DNA from: Candidatus Wolframiiraptor sinensis
Lineage (GTDB): Archaea; Thermoproteota; Nitrososphaeria_A; Caldarchaeales; Wolframiiraptoraceae
Assembly: GCA_023268255.1 (NCBI GenBank)
Contig: JALNJX010000005.1
Span: forward strand, 42,246 to 106,245
DNA length: 64,000 bases
Reading direction: 5' to 3'
Below the pieces are notes generated by a model. The model did no database searches, was not told where the DNA came from, and saw nothing but the letters and a program-made list of their open reading frames with translations. Positions 1 through 8,717 of this stretch are shown piece after piece (the first letter of the stretch is position 1; every line of letters begins with the position of its first letter). Both the position numbers and the translations under genes were made by a program.

Positions 1-352
1 CTACCTGATCATTCCTAGATCTACCCGTATGCAGCTTTCCGCCGACCTCGATCCCGAGCTTCTCTATCACCTTTGATTCGATGAGCTCGTGGACGTCCTC
101 GTATCCCCCCTCTAGCCTCAGCTCCCCCTGGAGGACCTTCTCCCTCAGCTCCTCGAGCGCTAAGAGGATCTTGGCCGCATCATCTCGAGGAATGATGCCC
201 TGCTCACACAGCATTATCACGTGTGCCTCGGTTCCCTCGATGTCTTCGAGCAATATCTCCTGATCCTCGGCAAGCGATGAGAGATATGATAGCGCTTCCT
301 CATCCATTTCCTCGAGCCTCGACCTATATAGGCCGCCGCGGCCTGCACTCAT
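1..352 (-). CDS. argH: Argininosuccinate lyase, N-terminal part (cut by window edge)
   Basis: The last step of arginine synthesis: it splits argininosuccinate into arginine and fumarate in the cytoplasm. An open frame starts at the ATG at 352 and runs off the left edge after 117 codons. The translation begins MSAGRGGLYRSRLEEMDEEA and contains the family's early landmarks: GTEAHVIML near residue 50, the segment YEDVHELIESK, and GGKLHTGRSRNDQ near the window edge, which is a signature substrate-binding stretch of the fumarase/ASL superfamily. Argininosuccinate synthase lies 42 kb away in this window, so the two argG/argH steps are not in one operon here. The C-terminal catalytic serine loop is outside the window. 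The family assignment is firm because of the HTGRSRNDQ stretch. Confidence 0.93.
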   Translation of the reverse strand, partial: MSAGRGGLYRSRLEEMDEEALSYLSSLAEDQEILLEDIEGTEAHVIMLCEQGIIPRDDAAKILLALEELREKVLQGELRLEGGYEDVHELIESKVIEKLGIEVGGKLHTGRSRNDQV

Positions 353-402
353 GTCCGCTCACCCGATAAGCATTCTGCTTCTAGATAGACGTTATTGAGA
401 TT

Positions 403-687
403 CTATTCCTCCAGCTCCACGCCGTCTCGCTTATGGGTATGAAGCACTATTGAGGTCACAGTGCTCTTCACGCCAGGTATCTTCAGGATCTTGTCTCTCA
501 GGGATCTCCTGAACTCGTTGATGTTCGTGGCCGCGACGACCGCGATCACGTCAAACTCCCCCGTCACCTCGTAGACATCGATTACCTCCGGGAGCTTTCC
601 CATCTCCCTGCAGACCTCCTCGAGCTGACTAGACTCCACGAAGACATGTATGAACGCCTTAATGCCGGGTCTCTTGAGATATGCCAT
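403..687 (-). CDS. Stand-alone Lrp/AsnC ligand-binding (RAM) domain protein
   Basis: A 94-residue protein that is entirely the effector-binding beta-alpha-beta-beta-alpha-beta domain of Lrp/AsnC regulators, with no DNA-binding helix-turn-helix. The typical core EVIDVYEVTGEFDVIAVVAA (about residues 34-53) and the ending KIPGVKSTVTSIVLHT match the family pattern. Such single-domain proteins assemble into octamers or decamers and in other archaea bind amino acids or partner with full-length Lrp proteins. It lies in the same direction as argH, 50 bases upstream of it, so co-transcription with arginine synthesis is possible. That link is only positional. The ligand cannot be read from the sequence. 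Confidence 0.85.
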   Translation of the reverse strand: MAYLKRPGIKAFIHVFVESSQLEEVCREMGKLPEVIDVYEVTGEFDVIAVVAATNINEFRRSLRDKILKIPGVKSTVTSIVLHTHKRDGVELEE

Positions 688-738
688 ACGTATCCAGGGC
701 TGAGGCTGATCGGGTGATATTAAGCATTTGGGTGCGAT

Positions 739-2637
739 CTACTCCATGATCCTTTTTAGGAGCATTATCTTCCCGGGATGTCTACGCATCAGCGAGCGAA
801 CTCTCTCATCAAGCCCCTTCTCTATGGAGGCCTTCTCGAATCCTCGGACGATGTAGGCTAAGAAGTCCACCTCGCCCCTCTCAGCCTCTTCCTCAAGAAT
901 CTTCTCTAAGTCTCCAATCCTCACATCATACTCCGCCTCATAGCCCATCGATCTAAGCTCCTTTGCGAGAGACGCGAGCATTTCCTCCGTCTCCCGCTTC
1001 GCCGCCTCGATTTCCGCTTCATCGCGACCAGCAGCCAAGCCCATCGGCACATCTATTATGCTGAGGAGCTTGATGCTGAACCGCTTATCAAGTGCTCTCT
1101 CGATAGATTTTCTTATCACCTCCGGTTCATCATATGGCCGCACCAGAACTGTCACCCTCATTCGGTAGCCAGCTGGTAGAACCATGTTTTTCTCCTCTCT
1201 GCCTAGCATAGATTCTCCGGAGATTTTTCTGAAGATTATGTAGAGCGCGATGCCCGCCGCCATCCACGTGAAGCCGAAGAGCCTTCCCGCCGGGTGCAAT
1301 AGGATTACCAGAATCCAGATCGCGGCTGTCCTATGAGGCCGATTAGCCCGAGTATCAGTATCTCGAGAGCGTATTCTCCCTTATCCCTCAGCTTTATCGA
1401 GAGCGGCATCCTCCAAGGTCTGTAAACTTCCCGGTCCCTGCTCCTGAGCAGGAAGAGGTTCATCATCAGGAACATGTAGCTTAGCGAGGCGCCGAAATTG
1501 TAGAGGCTCGCGAGGAATGGTATGTCGCCTGGCAGGGTTAGCAGCAGCCCTATTATCCCGAATATGACTATGGTTCTCGCGGGCGTCCTGAACCTCGGGT
1601 GTATGCTGTAAAACCATCTGGGAATCAGGTGGAATCTTCCCATGCTCGCTGCTAAGCGCGAAACCCCTATCAAGCCGGTGTTCGCCGATGCAAGGCATAG
1701 GACGAAGGCTGCTAGGGCCACGAGGATGGAGAGATGCCCGCCGATCGCGGGGAACTTGCTCACGAGAACCGCGATCGGGTTCTCGTATGAGGAGCCGAGC
1801 TCGCGCCAGTCGAGGGAGCCCATGGACAGAATGCTGAATAGCAGGACGGAGAGCAGGACGGCCAAGACGCATAGCTTAGCGGCCCTCGGAATCCACTTGT
1901 GAGGTTTCCTCGTCTCCTCTGCTGCCTGCGCTATCGACTCTATCCCTATGAAAGATGCCATCGCGAGCGTTAGCCCGTAGAGGAAATTGTTGAGGCCCGT
2001 GTCTAGGAAGTCGAAGTACTCGACCTCGGGGAGGCGCTCCGGGTTTCCTAAGTGTGCGAGCTGGCTGAGAAAAAGTCTCGCGTCGAATTTCGTGAGGAAT
2101 CCTACGGCCAGCACCAGAGCCTGGATTACTAGCCCCACTACCACCAGGCCGGAGATCAAGCTCGCCGAGTACCTTATCCCAATATGGTTTATCGCGATGA
2201 GGAATGCGACGAGCATGAGGCGATTAGCCCGAGGCTACCGACCTCGATGCCGGGGAGAATTTGGATCGAGAAGACCTTCGTCCATGGGAAGAGTTATCTC
2301 AGGTATCCTGCCGCGGCGGTCGCGAAGAGGGAAAGGCATAGCATGTAGTCGAGCATTATCGCCCAGCCGGCCAGAAAGCTCATCAAAGAGCCCGAAGCCC
2401 TCAGCGCATAAATGTGCACGCCTCCAGCGTACGGATACGTTGGAGCCAGCTCACTATAAGCCAGGCCTATGGAGACGTAGATTAGAGCCGCGATCAGGAA
2501 GCGAGCGGGGCGGCGCCGCCAGCATACAATGCTACTATTCCGAGAGCTATGAAAATATCCGCACCCACGTCGCCGTAGCCCATGGCGAAGGAGCTGAACC
2601 ACCCAATCTCTCGCTTAAGCCTAGCCTCCTCGCTCAA
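739..2637 (-). pseudogene. Decayed amino-acid permease (APC) with C-terminal UspA domain
   Basis: A membrane amino-acid/cation permease of the APC superfamily fused to a cytoplasmic UspA-like domain, broken in several places. Pieces in three frames join into one protein: an N-terminal segment with GLSEEARLKREIGWFSSFA (from a TTG near 2637), helices with LIYVSIGLAYSELAPTYPYA, a middle block 1305-2216 with EETRKPHKWIPRA between helices, and a C-terminal block 739-1299 with one last helix followed by a UspA-type sensor domain. The reading frame shifts near 2500, near 2222 and near 1334. Each break fits the loss of one base. There is also an in-frame TAA near 2295. Homology is otherwise continuous, so decay looks recent. 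Sequencing error could explain the shifts but not easily the stop as well. Confidence 0.8.
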
Positions 2638-2778
2638 GCCCTTCCGGCCGACGACGACCAGAAGAAGTTCACCTTAATAATCTAACTCCATGCACCGTTC
2701 ATCGAATTAACAAACCTATATTCTGCTGGTGATGCTGGGGGAAAACATGTTTAATTTTAATCAAAATGCTTGGAATCA

Positions 2779-2851
2779 TGGACCGGGCGGGATTTGAACC
2801 CGCGACCTCCCGCGTGCAAGGCGGGCGATCTCCCAGCTGATCTACCGGCCC
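2779..2851 (-). tRNA. tRNA-Ala (anticodon TGC)
   Basis: A 73-base cloverleaf read on the minus strand. The acceptor stem GGGCCGG pairs with CCGGTCC and includes the G3:U70 wobble pair, the identity element for alanyl-tRNA synthetase. The anticodon stem CCCGC/GCGGG closes the loop CTTGCAC, giving anticodon TGC. The T arm carries GGTTCAAATCC. The discriminator base is A and the CCA end is not encoded. No intron is seen. Confidence 0.96.
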
Positions 2852-2939
2852 GGCAATTTTCTTCTTCTCGGTGGAGTATTTTAGACTTTTCTCACGCATG
2901 AAGACTAATATCCACCCTCGCATTATTTTTCTCTTGATT

Positions 2940-3902
2940 ATGATCTTTGCTGTTGGTGAGGTTTTGATAGATTTCATCACCATCGAGGATGCTGATTTGA
3001 AGCATGTAAAGACGTTTGAGAAGCATCCCGGAGGAGCTCCGGCGAACATGGTTGTCGGCTTGAGGAGGTTGAATGTCCCATCAGGGCTGATAAGCAAGGT
3101 CGGGAGAGATTCTTTCGGAGAATTTCTAATCGAGAAGCTCAGGGGAGAGGGGGTTGAAACGCGCTACATCTCCTACGATCATGAGAGGAATACTGGAGTG
3201 GTCTTCGTGCAGCTCAAGCAGGCTGAACCGAGCTTCCTAATCTACGATAACGTGGCATACTTCAATCTCAGGATAGATGATGTGGATGAGTCATTTCTGG
3301 ACGCTGCTGATCTACTGCACTTCGGCGGAGTTCTTTTAGCGAGGGAGCCCAGCAGATCAACGAGCCTCGAGCTCGCCCGCATGGCTAGGAGTCGGGGGAT
3401 TCCCACGAGCTTTGACGCTAACATCAGGCCCAATCTCTGGGTTGGCAGAATGGATGAGCTGATAAGATGCATGGAGGAGGCGCTTAGCTGCGCCGACATA
3501 GTTAAGCTCGGGAGGGGGGAGAAGAGGTTTCTGGAGGAGCATGGCGTCGATGTAGAGAGCTTTGACGTGAAATTGATCGCAGTTACGAGGAGCGGTGAGG
3601 GGAGCGAGCTGATGCATGCGGGGCAGCGCGTGAGCATACCAGCCTACAGGGTTGAGGCGATAGACCTGACCGGGGCGGGAGACGCATATATGGCCGCGCT
3701 CCTAGCATCGCTCTACTCGATAAACAAGCTGAGGAGCCTCACGCTCAATGAGGTGGAGCTAAGGCTCGCGGGGAGATTCGCGAACATCGTAGCCGCGCTC
3801 TCAACGACTAGGAGGGGAGCATGGAGCGTCCCGAGAGTAGAATCCCTTCTAGGAATCGAGGAGATCAGGCCAATAGCGGAGAGGCTCGCGGCCCTGGGAT
3901 AG
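2940..3902 (+). CDS. PfkB/ribokinase-family sugar kinase
   Basis: A cytoplasmic ATP-dependent kinase of the ribokinase fold, acting on a sugar or nucleoside. Residues from the start read MIFAVGEVLIDF, then the glycine-rich substrate stretch HPGGAPANMVVGLRRL (about residues 28-43) and, near the C-terminus, DLTGAGDAYMAALLA, the second PfkB signature with the catalytic aspartate and the anion-hole GAGD. Length (320 residues) is normal for the family. The frame stays open upstream to 2871, but the conserved N-terminus starts at the ATG at 2940, so I chose that. SRP54 follows 75 bases downstream on the same strand with its own TATA-like box. The substrate (fructose, ribose, KDG or nucleoside) cannot be told. 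Confidence 0.9.
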   Translation: MIFAVGEVLIDFITIEDADLKHVKTFEKHPGGAPANMVVGLRRLNVPSGLISKVGRDSFGEFLIEKLRGEGVETRYISYDHERNTGVVFVQLKQAEPSFLIYDNVAYFNLRIDDVDESFLDAADLLHFGGVLLAREPSRSTSLELARMARSRGIPTSFDANIRPNLWVGRMDELIRCMEEALSCADIVKLGRGEKRFLEEHGVDVESFDVKLIAVTRSGEGSELMHAGQRVSIPAYRVEAIDLTGAGDAYMAALLASLYSINKLRSLTLNEVELRLAGRFANIVAALSTTRRGAWSVPRVESLLGIEEIRPIAERLAALG

Positions 3903-3940
3903 CTCTTGGAAGGCTCTTCGGCCGGGCCCGGGATAATAAC

Positions 3941-3948
3941 CTTAATAC
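3941..3948 (+). promoter_or_regulatory. TATA-like box ahead of srp54
   Basis: The sequence CTTAATAC lies 30-37 bases upstream of the SRP54 ATG at 3978, fitting an archaeal box A with a very short 5' leader. It was judged by eye only. Confidence 0.45.
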
Positions 3949-3977
3949 CGCGCCCGGGCTTCTTAACGCGGGTCTTC

Positions 3978-5309
3978 ATGCCGTCTTTCTCCGAGATGCT
4001 ACGCAACGCTCTGAGCAAGTTTAGGTCGGCCGCAACCGTGGACAAGAAGACCGTTGAGGAGCTGATAAGGGATATTCAGAGAGCTCTCCTAATCGCCGAC
4101 GTGAACGTCGAGCTCATTAAGAAGTTCTCGGATAGGATAAGGGAGAGAGCATTTCCAAAGGAGATGCCGCCTGGAATCTCCCGGAGGGACTACATCATCA
4201 AGGTCGTTTACGAGGAGCTCGTGAAGCTTCTCGGAGAGAAGCCGGCCGAGATAAAGATACCGAAGAAGCCGTACGTAATGATGGCTGTGGGAATACAGGG
4301 GACTGGAAAGACCACGAGCGTCGCGAAGATAGCGAATTATCTCAGAAAGATGGGCTATAGGGTCGCGGTCATCTGCGCCGACACATATAGGCCCGGAGCA
4401 TATGAGCAGCTCAAGCAGCTTCTGGATGGAAAGGATATCCCGGTCTTCCATGATGGCTCTAAAGCCGTCGAGATAGCTGTGAGGGGCTTGAAGCGCTTCT
4501 CGGAAGAGGGCTACGACGTCATCCTGATAGATACTGCTGGGAGGCACAAGAATCAGGAGGAGCTCATGAAGGAGATGAAGATACTCCAAGAAAGCATTAA
4601 GCCGGATGAGGTAATTCTCATCGTTGACGCAACGATAGGCCAGGTCGCTGGAGAGCATGCGAGGGCATTTCATCAGGCCGCGCCAGTCGGATCTATAGTC
4701 CTGACGAAGATGGATACCTCGGCGAGGGGTGGAGGGGCGTTATCCGCGATCGCGGAGACCGGCGCCGTGATAAAATTCATCGGAACCGGGGAGAGGCTGG
4801 AGGACATAGAGCTCTTCAACCCGAAGGGGTACGTGGGCAGACTTCTCGGCATAGGCGACTTGGAGGGGCTGCTCGAGAGGATTAAGCTCGCGGAAGTCGA
4901 GGTCAGCGAGGAGCGCGCGAAGAAGATGCTCAGGGGGGAGTTCACGCTCGAGGAGTTCGTCAAGCAGCTGAGGGAAGTTAGGAAGATGGGGCCGCTCTCA
5001 AAGCTCCTCTCGAAGCTGCCCATACCCGGGCTTCCCGAGATCCCGCAGGACGCCATGAGGGAGGCGGAGGAGAGGATCGAGAAGTGGTGGGCGATAATCC
5101 AATCCATGACGCCTGAAGAGAGAAGTGATCCTAGCATACTCGATGCCTCGAGGGTTAGGAGGATCGCTCGGGGAGCCGGCGTGGCCGAGGGCGATGTCAA
5201 GGCGCTTCTACGGCAATACAAGCTGATGAAGAAGCTCATTAAAAGGGCGAGAAAGGCGCCTCATAAGCTCGCGAGCCTTCGTGGGCGAGCTAACATCTCT
5301 CTAGTCTAA
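3978..5309 (+). CDS. srp54: Signal recognition particle 54 kDa protein (SRP54/Ffh)
   Basis: The GTPase of the signal recognition particle: it binds signal peptides and 7S RNA at the ribosome and docks on FtsY at the membrane. The N domain (residues 1-95) is followed by the G domain with the P-loop GIQGTGKTT (about 105-113), the segment ICADTYRPGAYEQL, the DTAGRH box and the TKMD guanine-specificity motif. The methionine-rich M domain begins with KMGPLSKLLSKLPIPG. Length from ATG 3978 is 443 residues, normal for archaea. The frame is open back to 3906, but homologues begin near MPSFSEMLRNALSKF. The M-domain tail is slightly short of hydrophobic methionines, as is common in thermophiles. Confidence 0.97.
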   Translation: MPSFSEMLRNALSKFRSAATVDKKTVEELIRDIQRALLIADVNVELIKKFSDRIRERAFPKEMPPGISRRDYIIKVVYEELVKLLGEKPAEIKIPKKPYVMMAVGIQGTGKTTSVAKIANYLRKMGYRVAVICADTYRPGAYEQLKQLLDGKDIPVFHDGSKAVEIAVRGLKRFSEEGYDVILIDTAGRHKNQEELMKEMKILQESIKPDEVILIVDATIGQVAGEHARAFHQAAPVGSIVLTKMDTSARGGGALSAIAETGAVIKFIGTGERLEDIELFNPKGYVGRLLGIGDLEGLLERIKLAEVEVSEERAKKMLRGEFTLEEFVKQLREVRKMGPLSKLLSKLPIPGLPEIPQDAMREAEERIEKWWAIIQSMTPEERSDPSILDASRVRRIARGAGVAEGDVKALLRQYKLMKKLIKRARKAPHKLASLRGRANISLV

Positions 5310-5357
5310 GTTAGAGTTAAGAGTTAATAGGATATTTGCATCGTCATCACGCCGGGG

Positions 5358-6713
5358 TTGTCATTCGAGAGGCTGGCCGAGATTCTGGAGAAGGCTGAGA
5401 AGCTGCTCCTAGCCCACCCACTCTGCGACTACTGCCTCGGCAGGCAGTTCTCCTCGCTATGCTACGGCGCCGGAAACGATGAAAAGGGCAGAGCGCTAAA
5501 GCTCATCCTCGCGATGTGGAGCCTTCTCCGGCACAAGGAATCCGGGGAGATCCCGGAGATCCTGAAAAGGCTGGCATCAACGGGCTTCAAGCCCGCGGTG
5601 AAGGCTTTGCAGGTTCTCGGCGAGGAATCGCCCGAGCAGCTCCCATGCTATATTTGCGGCGGAGCCCTGACCAGGCAGGGGATGGAGGAGGTTGCCGAGA
5701 AGACCTCTGAGGAGCTGAGGGAATACGAGTTCCGGAATCTTCTAGTTGGGGCCAGGGTTCCGGCGGACGTGAGGGAGAGGGAGGATGAGCTCAGAGCGGC
5801 CTTCAACATAGATACCGGGGAGGACATCAAAGAGGATATTACGAGGTGCGTCGGCTCCATTCTCCAGAAAAAGTTCAAGGTCCCAGTAGAGTATCAGAGC
5901 CCAGACATCGTCATACTCGTAGACGTGTTCTCCGGCTCATATGAGCTACAAGTAAACCCCATCTTCATCAAGGGATTCTACAGGAAGCTTCAAAAGAACA
6001 TGCCCCAGACGCCATGGTACTGTAGACGTTGCTGGGGCCGCGGATGCGAGAAATGCAACTATACGGGTAGGGAGTACCCCGAGTCTGTCAGCGAGCTGAT
6101 CGGCGAGCCGGCTCTCAAGATCTTCGAGGCGCTGAGCTACAAGTTTCACGGCGCCGGCAGGGAAGACGTGGATGCGACTGTTATCGGAACAGGCAGACCG
6201 TTCGTCTTGGAGCTAAAGCACCCCAGAAGAAGATTCGTGGATCTGGCGATACTGGAGAGGGCGGTGAATGAGGGTGCGCGGGGCAAGGTCGAGATCTCGG
6301 GCCTGGAGTATTCCAGCAGGAGGGAGCTGAGGTTGATGAAGAGCCTCTCCCCGATCGCCTCCAAAACCTATGAGGCCATAGTCGAGCTCGATGGCGATGT
6401 GGATGAGGGGGCGCTGAAGCTCGTAGAGGAGAAGTTCAGGGACATAGTGGTGAGCCAGCGGACGCCGAGGAGGGTTTTAAGGAGAAGAGCGGACAAGATT
6501 AGGCAGAAGAAGGTCTACTACGTCGAGGCCGAGAAGCTCGGTGACCGCATCGTCAAGTTCAGGATCAAGGCTCAGGGAGGGCTCTACATAAAGGAGCTTA
6601 TAGACGGCGATGAGGGGAGAACGGAGCCCAATATAGCGGAGGCGCTCGGCAGAAGACCTCTCAGGATAGATCTCTCCGTGATCGAGGTGGAGCATCCGAA
6701 GACTGTGAGCTGA
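5358..6713 (+). CDS. pus10: tRNA pseudouridine synthase Pus10
   Basis: Makes pseudouridine at positions 54 and 55 in the T arm of archaeal tRNA. The N-terminal accessory domain binds zinc through CDYC (residues 23-26) and CYIC (97-100). A THUMP-like region follows, then CRRCWGRGCEKC (222-233) and the catalytic block HGAGREDVDA (264-273), which holds the active-site aspartate. GRPFVLELKHPRRR follows directly, as in characterised Pus10 proteins. The start is TTG at 5358. The 451-residue length is usual for archaea. It lies 48 bases after srp54 in the same direction, so the two may be co-transcribed. The C-terminal part ends with the KELIDGDEGRTEPN stretch typical of this family. Confidence 0.95.
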   Translation: MSFERLAEILEKAEKLLLAHPLCDYCLGRQFSSLCYGAGNDEKGRALKLILAMWSLLRHKESGEIPEILKRLASTGFKPAVKALQVLGEESPEQLPCYICGGALTRQGMEEVAEKTSEELREYEFRNLLVGARVPADVREREDELRAAFNIDTGEDIKEDITRCVGSILQKKFKVPVEYQSPDIVILVDVFSGSYELQVNPIFIKGFYRKLQKNMPQTPWYCRRCWGRGCEKCNYTGREYPESVSELIGEPALKIFEALSYKFHGAGREDVDATVIGTGRPFVLELKHPRRRFVDLAILERAVNEGARGKVEISGLEYSSRRELRLMKSLSPIASKTYEAIVELDGDVDEGALKLVEEKFRDIVVSQRTPRRVLRRRADKIRQKKVYYVEAEKLGDRIVKFRIKAQGGLYIKELIDGDEGRTEPNIAEALGRRPLRIDLSVIEVEHPKTVS

Positions 6714-6719
6714 GACAAT

Positions 6720-6941
6720 TCAGCCCGGGAAAAACTTTGTTGATTTAAAAGTTATTTTTAGAAGAGTCCTTCTCCGAACGCTATCTTGCAGATCCTCTCC
6801 CCATCTATCAATCGCTCCATCCTCTATCCTGGCCTCGCATGAATGCTCTACCTCCAGATCCTTTCTCGGCCTAACCACTATTCCATGCGCGGAATACTGC
6901 TGGCATGGCAGCATAGTCCACCGGCTCACCGCTCCTAACAT
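6720..6941 (-). pseudogene. Remnant of an unidentified small gene family (copy C)
   Basis: The interval between pus10 and metG holds a broken coding sequence on the minus strand. One frame reads AHGIVVRPRKDLEVEHSCE followed by ARIEDGA. A second frame then continues as MERLIDGERICKIAFGEGLF and stops near 6755. Together they resemble the remnant near 20776-20966 (IIVKPRSDLEIEHPCEVKME) and the tail of the remnant near 15360-15510. I do not recognise the family. The frame is shifted in the middle, so this copy looks dead. It lies immediately upstream of metG on the opposite strand. Confidence 0.45.
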
Positions 6942-7015
6942 CCTCTTTTTTCCTTTAAGCTTCCCTCGTCACTTCACAGTTAAAAGCTGGCTGATGTCTC
7001 TCTAGAAGAGGGTGC

Positions 7016-8698
7016 GTGAAGCTCGGGGAGAAGGTTCTCGTTACCGCGGCTCTCCCGTACTCGTATGCTCCCAGGCACTTCGGCCACCTGGCCGGAGCAT
7101 ATCTTCCAGCCGACATCTTCGCTAGGTTTAAGCGGATGAGGGGCGCGGAGGTTGTCTATGTCTGCGGCACTGACGAGAATGCGAGCAGCATAGTGATCGA
7201 GGCGATGAAGAGGGGGACGACGCCAAAGGAGCTCTGCGACATGTATTATCCGGTTCAGAAGGAAGTCTTCGAGAAGCTCGGGATAAGCTTCGACATCTTC
7301 TCTAGGACCAGCAAGCCCATACACTATCAAGTCGTTAGGGAATTTTATCTTAGGCTGTGGGAGAGGGGATACATCTACCCGAAGACCATCAAGCAGTGGT
7401 GGTGCCCGAATTGCGAGATCTTCCTCCCCGATAGGTTCGTGATCGGCACATGCCCGAAGTGCGGCGCGCCGGGCCAATATGGCGACGTCTGCGAGGTCTG
7501 CGGATCGTGGTATGAATCATTCGAGATAATTGATCCCAAGTGCTCGATATGCGGGTCGAGGCCCGAGGTAAGGGAGAAGACCCACTTCTTCCTCAAGCTG
7601 AGCGCCCTGACAGAAAAGGTCCTCGAGTACGTTAAGGATAAGAAGTTCTGGAGGAAAGCCACATACAACAAGACGGTCGCGTGGCTCGAGAAGGAGGGAC
7701 TAAAGGACAAGGATATAACGAGGGATTATAGCTGGGGTCCTCCGGCGCCATTCCCGGGAGCAGAGGGCCAGGTGATCTACAACTGGGCCGAGAATCTCCT
7801 CGGATACATCTCAGCGACGAGGGACTGGGCCGAGAATATCGCGGGTAATCCAGAGGAATGGAGGAGATTCTGGACTGATGGAAGCGTCAAGCTATACTGC
7901 TTCATCGGGAAGGATAACCTCTTCTTCCACACGATACTCTTCCCGGCGCTCCTAATCGCCCACGGAGACTACATTCTGCCATACAACGTCGTGGTAAACG
8001 AGTTCGTGAACTTGGAGGGCGAGAAGCTCTCGACCAGCCGGGGATGGGTTGTCTGGCTCCACGAGCTCCTCGAGAGATACGACCCGGATGTGATCAGGTA
8101 TTATGCGGCGGCGATAGCTCCCGAGACGAGGGATACGGACTTCAAATGGCAGGACTTCGCTGAGAAGGTGAATGGCGAGCTGATCGGGACCTATGGAAAC
8201 TTTGTTCACAGGGTTCTCAGCTTCACCTACTCCAAGATGGGCGGCGTGATTCCGCGGCCGGGAGAGTTCGATCGCCGAGACGAGGAGATGCTGAGACGTA
8301 GAATCGATTATGCGAGGATGCTCGAGGAGCATATCGAGGCATGCGAGTTCAGGAAGGGGTTAAGAGCCCTGCTCGACCTAGCGCAGGAGGGCAACGCATA
8401 CATGAACGAGAAAGCTCCATGGAGCAGCCCGGAGAATGCTGGAACAGCGATCTACGTGCTGTGCCAGGTGGTCTATTCCCTCGCCGTGATCTCGGCGCCC
8501 TACCTGCCATTCACCTCCCAGCGGATACTCGACTACATGAATATTGGGAAGAAGGTTTCAGAGCTCAGGTGGAGCGACGCCGAGGCGATAATACCGCCAG
8601 GCCACAGGATAAATGAGCCCAAGCCCCTCTTCAGAAAGATAACGAGCGAGGAGGTCGAGGAGCAGATGAGAAAGCTTCTGGAGAGATTGAAAAAATAG
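7016..8698 (+). CDS. metG: Methionyl-tRNA synthetase
   Basis: Charges tRNA-Met with methionine. The class I signature appears as HFGH at residues 21-24 (a HIGH variant) and as KLSTS near 337-341 (KMSKS variant). Between them is a zinc-knuckle insertion with four CxxC pairs: CPNC, CPKC, CEVC and CSIC. This is the long four-knuckle archaeal/eukaryotic form. The anticodon-binding helical domain follows, with the segment NGELIGTYGNFVHRVLSF. The start is GTG at 7016, within GGTGCGTGAAGC; a GTG three bases earlier is out of frame. At 560 residues it lacks the C-terminal EMAP/Trbp111-like tRNA-binding domain found in some bacteria. Confidence 0.97.
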   Translation: MKLGEKVLVTAALPYSYAPRHFGHLAGAYLPADIFARFKRMRGAEVVYVCGTDENASSIVIEAMKRGTTPKELCDMYYPVQKEVFEKLGISFDIFSRTSKPIHYQVVREFYLRLWERGYIYPKTIKQWWCPNCEIFLPDRFVIGTCPKCGAPGQYGDVCEVCGSWYESFEIIDPKCSICGSRPEVREKTHFFLKLSALTEKVLEYVKDKKFWRKATYNKTVAWLEKEGLKDKDITRDYSWGPPAPFPGAEGQVIYNWAENLLGYISATRDWAENIAGNPEEWRRFWTDGSVKLYCFIGKDNLFFHTILFPALLIAHGDYILPYNVVVNEFVNLEGEKLSTSRGWVVWLHELLERYDPDVIRYYAAAIAPETRDTDFKWQDFAEKVNGELIGTYGNFVHRVLSFTYSKMGGVIPRPGEFDRRDEEMLRRRIDYARMLEEHIEACEFRKGLRALLDLAQEGNAYMNEKAPWSSPENAGTAIYVLCQVVYSLAVISAPYLPFTSQRILDYMNIGKKVSELRWSDAEAIIPPGHRINEPKPLFRKITSEEVEEQMRKLLERLKK

Positions 8699-8717
8699 AG
8701 AGGAAGGAGTGCTGAGC

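Noticed and set aside
1381..1872. 163-codon minus-strand frame inside the permease remnant
   Set aside because: It is an alternative frame of the permease sequence with arginine-rich, non-protein-like content.
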